Notes: generated by a model from the letters alone, not told the origin. Numbered from the stretch's first letter, positions 48,215-58,070 are shown. The stretch is DNA of 64,000 nucleotides from Bacillota bacterium (GCA_012516125.1 JAAYXB010000039.1:1-64000), one strand, 5' to 3'. Translations and numbers: made by a program.

Positions 48215-49081
48215 ATGATGACGCTTCTCAAGAGGACGGTTGTGGTGCTTGTGGTGGCTGCTTTCATGCTGGGCGGGACGGCGTACGCCATAGACAACGC
48301 GAACCCCGATGATGAGTGCGTTGCATCCAGCGCGTTCATCGCAAACATCATCGAGGGGTTCCCCGAGCTTGCCCTCACGGCCGACGCGATCCAGGCACTG
48401 AGAGACGCAGGCTACGGCTGGGGGGAGATAGTGATAGCGTGCAGCATCGCGGTGAACTCCGGCAAGACCCTGGACGACGTGATAGCGCTTGCAAGCGAGG
48501 GCGCGGGATGGGGCGAGATCGCGAAGGGGCTTGGCGTCCCGACCACGGCGTTCGGCCAGTATGTACGGGAGATCATCGGCAAGGGCGGCGCGAAAGTGAG
48601 GGCACAACACGGCCGCAAGCAGCTTGATGATGCCGCGGCCATGGACATGGTGCGGGACCGCTTCGGCCTGGAGGAGGACGATGTCCAGGCGCTGGGTGCC
48701 ATGGGCCTGGACGCGCAGGACATCCTCTGCGCTGTGAGCATTGCTGCCGGTGCGGGCGATGCATCAAGAGTCAGGCTGGTCCTGGAGCTTCGCGCAAAGC
48801 AGCAGAGCTGGCTTCGCATCGCCGAGGCTGTCGGAGTCGGCAAGGACGGCATGGTCGAGAAGGGCGTGGCCATACGAAACCGCGTCGAGTTCAGGAATGC
48901 GCTCAAGGAACAGATAAGAGAACAGGTCAGGTCTGAGAAGAAGGCCGACAAAGAAAAGGGCAAGCCGGAAGACCCGGGGAAAGGCAAGAGCTCCGGAGGT
49001 AGCGGCAGTGGAGCAGGCAACCCCGGTGGCCCGGGCCAGGGCGGGCCGGGCGGCAACGGCCGCGGCGGCAGTGGTAAGTAA
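48215..49081 (+). CDS. Secreted protein with two related helical repeats and Lys/Gly-rich tail
   Basis: Signal peptide VVVLVVAAFMLGGTAYA; SD aaaggaggg; tail KKADKEKGKPEDPGKGKSSGGSGSGAGNPGGPGQGGPGGNGRGGSGK. Confidence 0.75.
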   Translation: MMTLLKRTVVVLVVAAFMLGGTAYAIDNANPDDECVASSAFIANIIEGFPELALTADAIQALRDAGYGWGEIVIACSIAVNSGKTLDDVIALASEGAGWGEIAKGLGVPTTAFGQYVREIIGKGGAKVRAQHGRKQLDDAAAMDMVRDRFGLEEDDVQALGAMGLDAQDILCAVSIAAGAGDASRVRLVLELRAKQQSWLRIAEAVGVGKDGMVEKGVAIRNRVEFRNALKEQIREQVRSEKKADKEKGKPEDPGKGKSSGGSGSGAGNPGGPGQGGPGGNGRGGSGK

Positions 49082-49113
49082 ACCAAACCCGGGGCTTGGT
49101 GCGTCGCGCAGAG

Positions 49114-49144
49114 CGCCCCGGCTTCGCGTATAGCGAGCCGGGGC
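49114..49144. terminator. Bidirectional terminator-like hairpin between convergent genes
   Basis: GCCCCGGCTTCGC-gtata-GCGAGCCGGGGC between genes ending at 49081 (+) and 49221 (-). Confidence 0.6.
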
Positions 49145-49220
49145 GTTCTCGTTGCACAAAGGGTGCGAGCTCAGAGCGGCGCGGACTCGCGAAGACCGCC
49201 CAGGCGAGAGGTCGCTGGGG

Positions 49221-50171
49221 TCAGTCTGCCTTCCCGGCGGCGTCCGCTGCCTGCGGGATCGTGCTGCCGCCGCGCTCGTCGGCAGCGGAGGCTCCCGACC
49301 CGGCCTGCGATCCCAGAACCAGCCTGGGGTCGATGGCGTCGCGAAGGCCATCTCCCATGAAGTTCACGCTGAGCACCGCGAGCAGTATGAACAGGCCGGG
49401 GAACACCGTGAGCCACCACGGCTGGCCCCAGTCGCCTCCGGCGCCCAGGATGTAGTCCATGGCTCGCTGGAGCATGTTTCCCCACGAAGGAGTGGGGGGC
49501 TGTATCCCGAGCCCGAGGTAGCTCAAGGCCGACTCGGCGAGGATGGCGGAGCTGACCCCGAGCGTGGCCGCGACGATTACGATGGGTATGAGGTTCGGTA
49601 GCATGTGACGCACAAGTATCCGCAGCGTGCCTGCGCCGGCCGCCCGGGCCGCCTCCACGAACGGCTGCTCCCGGAGGGAGAGGGTAACCCCTCTCACGAG
49701 GCGTGCCGTGGACATCCAGCCGAATATGGTGAGGATCACTATGATGTTCGTGAGCCCGCTCCCCAGGAACATGGCCCCGATGAGCAGCACGGGGATGGTG
49801 GGCACCGAGAGCATCATGTCGGTGAACCTCATGAGGAGGCTATCGACCCACCCCCCGGCGAAACCCGACACGAGGCCTATCGCAGTGCCGAGCAGGGCCG
49901 ACGACGTGGCCGCGGCGATTCCCACGAAGAGCGAGATGCGGCCGCCGTACATGATCCGAACGAACACGTCGTGCCCGAGCTCGTCCGTGCCGAAAGGGTG
50001 CGCCCTCGACGGCGGGGCGAAGAGGCTCTCAAGGTCCATGTCCTCAATACCGTAGGGGCTTATAAGCGGCACAAAGGCTGATGCGAGCACGAGCGCGACG
50101 AACACGGCGAAGCCCGCCACCGCCAGCTTGTGATGCCGGAGTCTCTTCCACACGCCTGCCCAGTAGCTCAT
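49221..50171 (-). CDS. Peptide/nickel-type ABC transporter permease (DppC/OppC)
   Basis: FGTDELGHDVFVRIMYGGRISLFVGIAAATSSALLGTAIGLVSGF; QPPTPSWGNMLQRAMDYI. Confidence 0.94.
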   Translation of the reverse strand: MSYWAGVWKRLRHHKLAVAGFAVFVALVLASAFVPLISPYGIEDMDLESLFAPPSRAHPFGTDELGHDVFVRIMYGGRISLFVGIAAATSSALLGTAIGLVSGFAGGWVDSLLMRFTDMMLSVPTIPVLLIGAMFLGSGLTNIIVILTIFGWMSTARLVRGVTLSLREQPFVEAARAAGAGTLRILVRHMLPNLIPIVIVAATLGVSSAILAESALSYLGLGIQPPTPSWGNMLQRAMDYILGAGGDWGQPWWLTVFPGLFILLAVLSVNFMGDGLRDAIDPRLVLGSQAGSGASAADERGGSTIPQAADAAGKAD

Positions 50172-51136
50172 GAGTAGCTCACCCGCGGGTCCACCACGGC
50201 ATAGAGGACGTCGGCTACGAGGTTCGAGGCAATCGTGAGCACTGCCAGGAGCATGAGGCAGCAGAGCGCAAGGTTGTAGTCGCTCCCGATCACGGCCTGG
50301 TACATGAGGCGTCCCATGCCCGGCCAGGAAAAGATCGTCTCTACGACCACAGCCCCTCCAAAGAAATAGGGGATGTCCAGTGCCGCTATCGTGAGCACCG
50401 GTATGAGGGCGTTGCGCAGGGCGTGCTTGAGGAGCACACCCTGCTCGCCCAGACCCTTAGCCTTCGCCGTGCGGATGTAGTCCATTCCAAGCACCTCGAG
50501 AAGGCTGGTCCGCACGTACCTGACCCAGTACGCCACCTGCACCAGGCCGAGCACCGTCATGGGAAGGATGAGGTGCCTTATCCTGTCCACGAGGAGCGCG
50601 CCGGCGGTCCCGTGGGTGAGCTCTGCCACGCCCCCGATGGGTAGCCACTTGAGCTGCACCGCGAAGAGCATGATCGTCAGGAAACCGAACCAGACCGGGG
50701 GCATCGAGAGGGCCAGGAACGCCGCGAAGGTAACAGCATAGTCGAAGATACTGTACTTGCGGGCCGCCGAGATGATCCCGATGGGAAGAGCGACGAGAAG
50801 GCCGAGGAGCCACGCACTTACGGTGAGGAGAAGCGTGTTCGGCATCCTCGATACCACGAGGTCCTTCACCGGCACCTTATATGTGCTGGAGTAACCCCAG
50901 TCGCCCTGGAGGACGCTCTTCAGCCAGTAAAGGTATCTCACAGGAAGAGGATCGTCCAGGTGATAGTACGCCCTGAGCCTGGCGATGGCCTCAGGTGAGA
51001 CGGCGCGGGGGTTCTCCATGCGCATGGTGAGGAGCGGGTCCCCGGGCGCCAGGGCGATGAGGCTGAACACTATGGCCGATATCAGTAAGAGGAGAGGGAT
51101 CGCGCCTGCGACCCTCCTTACTATGTAAGCTGCCAC
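50168..51136 (-). CDS. Peptide/nickel-type ABC transporter permease (DppB/OppB)
   Basis: YIVRRVAGAIPLLLLISAIVFSLIALAPGDPL; YVRTSLLEVLGMDYIRTAKAKGLGEQGVLLKHALRNALIPVLT. Confidence 0.95.
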   Translation of the reverse strand: MAAYIVRRVAGAIPLLLLISAIVFSLIALAPGDPLLTMRMENPRAVSPEAIARLRAYYHLDDPLPVRYLYWLKSVLQGDWGYSSTYKVPVKDLVVSRMPNTLLLTVSAWLLGLLVALPIGIISAARKYSIFDYAVTFAAFLALSMPPVWFGFLTIMLFAVQLKWLPIGGVAELTHGTAGALLVDRIRHLILPMTVLGLVQVAYWVRYVRTSLLEVLGMDYIRTAKAKGLGEQGVLLKHALRNALIPVLTIAALDIPYFFGGAVVVETIFSWPGMGRLMYQAVIGSDYNLALCCLMLLAVLTIASNLVADVLYAVVDPRVSYS

Positions 51137-51248
51137 TGCTAACCGGCCGCCTGCCCGGCGAGGATCGCCGGGCAGGCGGCCCAGTCCTCCTCTCTACTAG
51201 ACTGTGACCTGCGGGGCTGCTACGGTTTTTGCAGAGGCTTGCGACGCG

Positions 51249-51280
51249 GACGGCGCTTGAAGCGGGGCGCCTTGGCAAGC
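51249..51280 (-). repeat. Probable remnant of a type A element
   Basis: GACGGCGCTTGAAGCGGGGCGCCTTGGCAAG resembles A2 GACGGCGCCCCAAGCGGGGCGCCTTGACAAA; followed by a tandem CAAGCCACGATCT. Confidence 0.45.
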
Positions 51281-51401
51281 CACGATCTCGACAAGCCACG
51301 ATCTTGTCCTCAGGCGAGTAGCCACATTCCGATGCCTCCTTGTGCAGGCGCCGGCAAATCCTAACCTGCCGGAAAACCGCAGCGAACTCCCGAGTCCACA
51401 T

Positions 51402-52796
51402 TCAGACGGCGTCCCCTCCCAGGATATGCCTGGCGAAGAGAAGCCCACTTGCAAGCTGCACACGAACAAGGTTGCGGATGGGGACGACGCGATAGTTGAG
51501 CTCAGCCTCGAGGGCGCTGCACTCGCGCGACAGGTTCTCATCGAGCTCGCGCTCGATCTCACTGAGGGCGCGCGACCTCTCGGGGTCGGACGAGCGGGCA
51601 AGCTCCTCGCGGCACAGCCGCCAGAGCATCCCCACCGAGAGCTGGTTATAGAACTTGCGCACTACGAGGCTGTCGAAGGCCTCGGCGCCGGTGGCGGGGC
51701 GAAGGAGGTCCTCCGATGTCGTGGCCCACTTACGCTCGGCCTCAAGGGCGGCGGGGATATGTTTGAGATTGTCCTCGATGGCGATGGCGAAGGGCGACGC
51801 CGCATCCTGGAGCAGGGGGCGCACCTTTGCATAAGTCTCACGGATGTAGCCCCATGCCTTTTCGCTTGCATCAAGGCTTTCGAGCACGGTGTCCCGGCGG
51901 CTCCGGTTGGTCGGGGAGGTGTCCTCGATCCTCGGGTCATAGTAATAGGGCAGCTCGCACACGAGAGCGAAAGTGCCCGCCACCGCATGCGCATACTCGT
52001 CGCTTCCTGCGCCGCCCGATATGAGGGAGGCGGGATCCTTGCCCGCATGCTTCTCGTAATAGTCGTACGTGTCCTTGACGCCGAAAAGGCCGTAGATGGC
52101 CTCGTCGAACTTCGTGCAGTAGGGAACCTCTGGCTCTCCGAGGGAGAGCGGGATCCCGTGTCGTCTGGCGACCCTGTGAAGCTCGCTGTGGAGGTACGGC
52201 ACGGCATGGGTGACGTACCAGTAGGCTCCGCCGAAGCCAGCGTTGTGCAGGGAGTACAGGAACGCTGGCTTCCCGCTATCGATGACGTTCATGAGGCACC
52301 TGGTCTCGGGCAGCGGCCGCGAGAAATGGAGGGTCTTGTAGTCTATCGGGAACGTCCACTCAACCTGCTGGAATCCCGGGGGCCTGTAGAAGTTGCGTAC
52401 GTAGGTTTCGATGTTGAAGGGACCCGCGAACCATCCCTCGTTGAGCCGCGTGCCGTCGGGGTCTATGCACTTCACGATGTACCAGGTGTAGTCGAGCTCC
52501 CGCTGCAAGTCCTGGTCGGCCGCAAGCCTCTCCGAGAAGTAATCGAGCATCATGGCGCCTATCGGCTCGTTCGGGTGCGGGCAGCCGAACATGAGGGCCA
52601 CCTTCCTGCCGGACCCTATCCTGAGGGCGCGGATGGGCCTTCCCGAGCGGGAGGAGCCGAGGTCCACAAGTGTCACGGTTTCGGGGTGGCGGCGGGCAAG
52701 GTCGCCTGCACGCGCGTCGAGCTCATCAACGGTGAAGAACCGTTCATATTCCGGCACGCTTTCTAAGACGTCCTCGAACAGCTCATGCCATGTCAA
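51402..52796 (-). CDS. M14 family zinc carboxypeptidase-like protein (no signal peptide)
   Basis: SRSGRPIRALRIGSGRKVALMFGCPHPNEPIGAMMLDYF (HxxE), YIVKCIDPDGTRLNEGWF, FLYSLHNAGFGGAYWYV. Confidence 0.85.
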   Translation of the reverse strand: MTWHELFEDVLESVPEYERFFTVDELDARAGDLARRHPETVTLVDLGSSRSGRPIRALRIGSGRKVALMFGCPHPNEPIGAMMLDYFSERLAADQDLQRELDYTWYIVKCIDPDGTRLNEGWFAGPFNIETYVRNFYRPPGFQQVEWTFPIDYKTLHFSRPLPETRCLMNVIDSGKPAFLYSLHNAGFGGAYWYVTHAVPYLHSELHRVARRHGIPLSLGEPEVPYCTKFDEAIYGLFGVKDTYDYYEKHAGKDPASLISGGAGSDEYAHAVAGTFALVCELPYYYDPRIEDTSPTNRSRRDTVLESLDASEKAWGYIRETYAKVRPLLQDAASPFAIAIEDNLKHIPAALEAERKWATTSEDLLRPATGAEAFDSLVVRKFYNQLSVGMLWRLCREELARSSDPERSRALSEIERELDENLSRECSALEAELNYRVVPIRNLVRVQLASGLLFARHILGGDAV

Positions 52797-52925
52797 GACG
52801 ATGCACCTCCATGCTGCACGCGAGAGGTGAGGGTCCCTGGCGGGACCCTCACCGCGACTTGCGATTTCATCGCATCTTGAATGCCCAGCGTAACGGGTAC
52901 CCTGCTGAAACAGGCCTTTTCGGGG

Positions 52926-55208
52926 TCATTCCTGGAGATACCAGTTATAGATCGCCCAGCCGAGGCCGTTATCGTAGCCGGAGCTAAAGTTCTTTATGCT
53001 CTTCTTCGCGAAGTGGTTGGCTGGGGGCGAGAGGAGCGGAATGTGTGGAAGCTCCTTTGTCCAGAGAGCCAGGTGTCTTGCGAAGAGATCTTTCTTTTTC
53101 GCGGGGTCCAGCGTCGCCGCTGCCTCAGCCACCAGCCTGTCGTTCTCAGGGTTAGACCAGCCGCACTGGTTCGTGCCGCTCCAGGAGTTCGCCTCGGACG
53201 GTATGCCGGACGAGCTCCAGTAGTCCGCGGCCTCGTCGGACACACCGTAGCCCCAGCCCACCCAGCACATGTCGAACTGACGGTGCGGGGCAAGCTCACC
53301 GATGACGACACGCGCGGGCTTGTTGTCGATGTCCACGGCGATGCCGACGTCCTTCAGCATCTTTTGTACGAGCTGCTCCGACATCTCGACTTCCTTGGAT
53401 CCTGCCACCCCGAGGAGAGTGAACTTGAACTTTATCCCGTCCTTCTGGAGTATCCCGTCAGGCCCGGGCTTCCAGCCGGCCTCAGCGAGGAGGGCTCTGG
53501 CTTTCGCAGGGTCGTAGGGGTACTTGTGGACCCTTGGGTCGGCAAGGGCGTCGCGCATGGCGTGAAGCGGCGTGATCCAGGCGTGTGCTACCTGTGCCTC
53601 GCCGGAGTACACCACCGCGTTTATCGCGGTCCGGTTGATGGCGTAGAGGATCGCCTGGCGCACCCTCACGTCTGAGAACGCCGGGTGAGGTTTCGAGAGA
53701 TCCTTCGGATCCCAGAAGTTGAGAGCTATGGAGTCATATGCGACAGTGGGTGTGAAGGTCACGTTGAATTTGTCGCCGTGCTCCTTCGCGAGCTTGAGGG
53801 CGTCGCGAAGCTCCAGCGTGTACCTGCCGAAGTCTATGTCGCCGCGCAGCACGGCGGCGTTGATGACGCTGGAGTCGGGGATGATCTTTATCATGATCTT
53901 GTCTATGTTTGGCCTGCCCATGTAGTAATCGTCGAACGCTTCAAGGAGTATGTACTCACCCTGCTTGTACTCCTTGAACTTGTACGGGCCGGCCATTATG
54001 GGGTTGTTGTTGACCTCCTGGACGAACCTGTTCCAATCGCCGGTCTTCTTTGCCTTCTGGTAGAGGGGCTCGAACACGTGCTTCGGGAGCTGGAACCAGC
54101 CATAGTAGTATGAGTACACCGACGATCCGAGGCGCGCGTTGCTCTGGACCTTGTCGAGGTATATTTTGAAGGTATACTTGTCGAGCAACTCGGCCCTGGT
54201 GACCATCTTCTCGAAGTAGTTCGAGGCGATGGGCACATCCGCGTCTTGCATAACCTTAAGCTGGAAGAGAGGGTCTTCCGCTGTGACTTCGACGCCGTCG
54301 TGCCACTTCATGCCCTTGCGTAGCTCGAAGGTGACCTCCATCTTGCCATCGGGCTTCACTTTGATGAGACCGTTCTCGAGGGAGGGCAGGCGCTTTATCA
54401 TGCGCGGGAAATAGAAGCCGTTTTCGTCGGTGATGGTGTTGCCGTCACCGATGATGTTGTCGATGGTCCACGTGGCTCCTGAGGATGTCACGAGGGTGTT
54501 GAAGCCCGCAGGCTCTGCCGTGAACGCCGTAACGATAGTTCCACCGCGCTTCGGCGGGTACATCATCATGTAGAGCGCTTTGGCGGCCTCACGCCTGGTC
54601 GCGCCGGCGAGAGGAGCAGAAAGCCGCCCATACCTGTACCCCAGGAGCTGATGGTTGGACCTGTAGGCCAGGGTCATCGCTCCTATAGCGTACGCGGGAA
54701 CTTTGTCCTCGTCGTTCGCGAGGAGAACTGGTTCCTTGATCTTTGCGGCTTCCTTCGAAAGCCCGAGAGCGTTGATGGCCCACACGGCGAGGTCCGCGCG
54801 CTTTATCGGGTCGGCAGGCGCGAACTTCTTGCCGGAAGCCACGGGAATGATCCCGCGCTTTACGAGTGCCTCCACGTAGGGGTAAGCGGGGCTCGTCGCG
54901 GGAAGGTCCACGAAAGTGGGTGAGTTGGGCTTCGTGGGTTCGATCTTTCGCGCCTTTGCGAGGGCCACCGCGAAGTCCGCGCGGCTTATGGTTTCGTCCG
55001 GCCGGAACGAGCCGTCCTTTGCGGGGGCGAGTACGCCGAGCTCAACTACCTTTGCGATGGCCTCGAAATCGCGGTCGTCGGCCTTAACGTCTTTGGGAAG
55101 AGCGGGCTTTCCGGCCGCGAGCGTGCCCGCACCCATGAGTGTGAAGGAAAGCAGTATCAGTAGAAACGCCGCAACCTGTGCCGCATAGTGATACCGTCGT
55201 GCTACCAT
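52926..55208 (-). CDS. S-layer-homology-domain-anchored ABC peptide-binding protein (family 5)
   Basis: N-terminal SLH units (FEAIAKVVELGVLAPAKDGSFRPDETISRADFAVALAKA; YVEALVKRGIIPVASGKKFAPADPIKRADLAVW) then family 5 domain PKRGGTIVTAFTAEPAGFNTL...VRQAILYAINRTAI.... Confidence 0.92.
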   Translation of the reverse strand: MVARRYHYAAQVAAFLLILLSFTLMGAGTLAAGKPALPKDVKADDRDFEAIAKVVELGVLAPAKDGSFRPDETISRADFAVALAKARKIEPTKPNSPTFVDLPATSPAYPYVEALVKRGIIPVASGKKFAPADPIKRADLAVWAINALGLSKEAAKIKEPVLLANDEDKVPAYAIGAMTLAYRSNHQLLGYRYGRLSAPLAGATRREAAKALYMMMYPPKRGGTIVTAFTAEPAGFNTLVTSSGATWTIDNIIGDGNTITDENGFYFPRMIKRLPSLENGLIKVKPDGKMEVTFELRKGMKWHDGVEVTAEDPLFQLKVMQDADVPIASNYFEKMVTRAELLDKYTFKIYLDKVQSNARLGSSVYSYYYGWFQLPKHVFEPLYQKAKKTGDWNRFVQEVNNNPIMAGPYKFKEYKQGEYILLEAFDDYYMGRPNIDKIMIKIIPDSSVINAAVLRGDIDFGRYTLELRDALKLAKEHGDKFNVTFTPTVAYDSIALNFWDPKDLSKPHPAFSDVRVRQAILYAINRTAINAVVYSGEAQVAHAWITPLHAMRDALADPRVHKYPYDPAKARALLAEAGWKPGPDGILQKDGIKFKFTLLGVAGSKEVEMSEQLVQKMLKDVGIAVDIDNKPARVVIGELAPHRQFDMCWVGWGYGVSDEAADYWSSSGIPSEANSWSGTNQCGWSNPENDRLVAEAAATLDPAKKKDLFARHLALWTKELPHIPLLSPPANHFAKKSIKNFSSGYDNGLGWAIYNWYLQE

Positions 55209-55571
55209 GGTCCTCATCTCCTCACTTCTTGTGTTGTCGTCCACTGTCGCGTCCTTTGCTGTGGCGACGCAAGCGCGTCACCCGTTTGTTTCAGAAGAAG
55301 TATACCTGCCACACTTCCCTCCTTGTGTGCCGGTTTTCAAAGTTTTCTGCCGAATGCCTTCGCGGCACTCCCGGGTGCGCGCCGCCTGAACCTCCGGGCA
55401 TTGCGCTACCCCGGACTAATTGTGCAGTTATTCGCTACGATGCAGCGTGTTCCTTCACGGCTAATCGGATTTTTCGTTGAGGATGTCCGGTTCTGAAGGA
55501 AGATTCTAGGTAAGGCACCTCGAACAATACCGCTGCGTTTAAGGCGGCCTGTGAACAACTCGCGACGCCAT

Positions 55572-56099
55572 TCAGAACGTCTGCTCCACAAGGAAGACGT
55601 CAAGCTCCTGGATGCCGAAGTTGAGCGCCTCCTCGTGGGTCGTCATGAATATGTCGATACGGTTGCCTCTTATAGCACTCCCGGTGTCCTCCGCCCTGTA
55701 CACCCCGAGACCCTCAATGTACACCCAGGTGCCTATGGGGATGACCTGGGGATCAACAGCGATCGTACGCTCAGGTGTCGCGGGAATCCCTGAGCTCGTG
55801 ATGCCGAAAGCGGGGTGATCCTTCGTCTTGCCCGTGCATATCGGGCAGTTGTCGTACGCCGTTGCAGTGACGCGGATTTTCCCGGTAACGGTTATCGGGA
55901 CGATCCTGTCGTTCCCGTGCCCGGGGTCGCTATCCTGAGCAGGACGGTTGCTGGGAGGGTGGTTACATGCCCAAGCCTTCGTGCAGCTGTCAAGATGCGG
56001 CGAGCTGACAGTATCCGGTCCGGGCACGTGTGTGCTGGTGTTGGACTCACCGTCTGCGACGGAGCATGCCGCACGGCTCTCCATGGTAACCGCACCCAC
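55572..56099 (-). CDS. 3D-domain (MltA-like, Asp-Asp-Asp) protein; 5' part may be cut off by an in-frame stop
   Basis: ITVTGKIRVTATAYDNCPICTGKTKDHPAFGITSSGIPATPERTIAVDPQVIPIGTWVYIEGLGVYRAEDTGSAIRGNRIDIFM. Confidence 0.85.
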   Translation of the reverse strand: MGAVTMESRAACSVADGESNTSTHVPGPDTVSSPHLDSCTKAWACNHPPSNRPAQDSDPGHGNDRIVPITVTGKIRVTATAYDNCPICTGKTKDHPAFGITSSGIPATPERTIAVDPQVIPIGTWVYIEGLGVYRAEDTGSAIRGNRIDIFMTTHEEALNFGIQELDVFLVEQTF

Positions 56100-56543
56100 C
56101 TGGGTAGGGTTGCAGTGCGCCGTGAGGGGCCCTCCGGTTCAAAGCGCAAGCGACATGGCCCAGGCAAGTGCGCCTGAGATAATCCTCTTGAAAATAGGCA
56201 TAGGCGCGTTGCGGCAGGCCCGCCCGGCCTCGCGGGTGGGCGGCGTGCTTGCCGGTCTCACACCTCCATACGCATAACAAGATGTCGTTTCACGAATTAT
56301 GATCCCCGCTAGGCTTTCGGCTGACACAGGGAACTTGGTGAAGAGCTTCCTGCACGCGGTCACAGACATGTGTCTTTTGCATTGCACGATTATTCACTCG
56401 ATTATTTGAAGGAAATGGGCCATATAGAGAGAACTACACACATAGTGCCCAAATATAGGCGCCAGGGGTGTGGGTCTTGAGGGTCTACAGGCGGTTGTAA
56501 GTCTAGGCGGGGGTGCCGGTGCTTGCCAAGCGACGCCCCGCGA

Positions 56544-58070
56544 ATGGCGGGAAGTGGTGTCGTGAACACTGACAGGGTTCCCAACCGGGTCGAGGACGAG
56601 GGCAACTCAAGAGAACTCCTGGAGAACCTGCGCGTGATCCTTGACTCCATCGACGAAGGCATTCATGTAGTGGACAGGAACGGGGTGACCGTTCTCTATA
56701 ACAAGGTGGCTGCGCAGCTCGACAACCTCAAAGAGGAGGAAGTCGTCGGCAAGCACATCCTCGACGTCTTCCCGTCACTATCGCGCGAGACGAGCACCCT
56801 GCTGCAGGTCTTGCGCACAGGGCAGCCTATATGCAACAGAGAGCAAACGTTTACTACCTACAAGGGGGACGAAATAACCACCCTCAACTCCACGCTTCCT
56901 GTGAAGGTTGACGGGAAGCTGGTCGGAGCTGTGGAGGTCTCCCGCAACATCACGCTCATGCGGGAGATGGCCCACCGCATAGTTGACCTTCAGGTGGAGC
57001 TTTTCGGCCGCCGCGAGGGAAGGCGCGAAACCGAGTCCGAGGGTGCGCGCTACACCTTTCGCGACATAGTTGGGGAAAGCGAATGCATTCTCGAACTCAA
57101 GCGTAAGGCGGCGCGGGCCGCCGCGAGCTCGTCCTCGGTGCTCGTGCACGGTGAGACGGGCACGGGCAAGGAGCTGTTCGTGCAGGCTATCCACAACGCA
57201 AGCCCACGGGCGCGTGGCCCGTTCGTAGCCCAGAACTGCGCCGCGTTTCCAGAAGGGCTCCTTGAGGGCATTCTGTTTGGAACGACGAAAGGCAGCTTCA
57301 CGGGCGCCCAGGACAGGCCGGGGCTGTTCGAGCTTGCCGATGGAGGCAGCATTTTCCTGGACGAAATCGACTCCATGCCCGCAAGCCTCCAGGCGAAACT
57401 CCTCAGGGTGCTCTCGGAGAAGTGCGTCCGGCGGGTCGGGGATACAAAGGTGCGCAGGGTAGACGTCCGCGTGATGGCCGCTATGTCGCGGCCCCCGCTC
57501 GATGCAGTCGCCCAGGGCATGCTGCGCGAAGATCTGTACTATCGTCTGAACGTCATTTCCCTCGGCATACCGCCCCTCCGTGAGCGGCGCGAAGACATCC
57601 CGCTCCTCACGGCGCACTTCATCGCCAGGTTCAACGCGCAACTCATGATGAACGTGAAAGGAGTCTCGGACGAAGTTGCGCACCTGTTTTCTGTTTACGA
57701 CTGGCCCGGCAACGTGCGCGAGCTTGAGCACGCCGTAGAGGGCGCTATGCACCTTCTTGACGGCGACATCATCATGCTCGAGCACCTTCCTGACAATCTG
57801 AGAAACCTTGCCACGCACAGAGAGAGCAGGCTTGCTGCCGCGAACCTGCGCGCCGGCGGCACCGCTCCTCGTGTTCCAGTCGAGTTCCAGGGGAACTTCC
57901 GTCTGGCAGTGGCAGATATCGAGAGTTTGCTCGTAAAGAATGCCCTGGCGGACGCAGGCGGCAACATCTCCAGGGCCGCGCGGGCCCTCGGCATACCGCG
58001 CCAGACCCTGCAGTACAGGCTCAAGAAGCTCGGCATCGACCCGAAGACGGCTCAAAGCGGAAAACCTTAA
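56544..58070 (+). CDS. PAS domain-containing sigma-54-dependent transcriptional activator (RocR-like)
   Basis: PAS, VLVHGETGTGKELFVQAIHN (Walker A), TTKGSFTGAQDRPGLFELADGGSIFLDEID, Fis-type HTH NISRAARALGIPRQTLQYRLKKL. Confidence 0.93.
   Translation: MAGSGVVNTDRVPNRVEDEGNSRELLENLRVILDSIDEGIHVVDRNGVTVLYNKVAAQLDNLKEEEVVGKHILDVFPSLSRETSTLLQVLRTGQPICNREQTFTTYKGDEITTLNSTLPVKVDGKLVGAVEVSRNITLMREMAHRIVDLQVELFGRREGRRETESEGARYTFRDIVGESECILELKRKAARAAASSSSVLVHGETGTGKELFVQAIHNASPRARGPFVAQNCAAFPEGLLEGILFGTTKGSFTGAQDRPGLFELADGGSIFLDEIDSMPASLQAKLLRVLSEKCVRRVGDTKVRRVDVRVMAAMSRPPLDAVAQGMLREDLYYRLNVISLGIPPLRERREDIPLLTAHFIARFNAQLMMNVKGVSDEVAHLFSVYDWPGNVRELEHAVEGAMHLLDGDIIMLEHLPDNLRNLATHRESRLAAANLRAGGTAPRVPVEFQGNFRLAVADIESLLVKNALADAGGNISRAARALGIPRQTLQYRLKKLGIDPKTAQSGKP

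Noticed and set aside
55572-56201. Selenocysteine decoding of the TGA in the 3D gene
   Set aside because: TGA follows a signal-peptide-like region, not a catalytic Cys position, and no SECIS hairpin could be confirmed by eye; listed only as one of several explanations.
56498-56525. Possible extra B-element fragment (GGCGGGGGTGCCGGTGCTTGCC)
   Set aside because: Only ~10 matching bases, no arms or termini; compatible with chance in GC-rich DNA.
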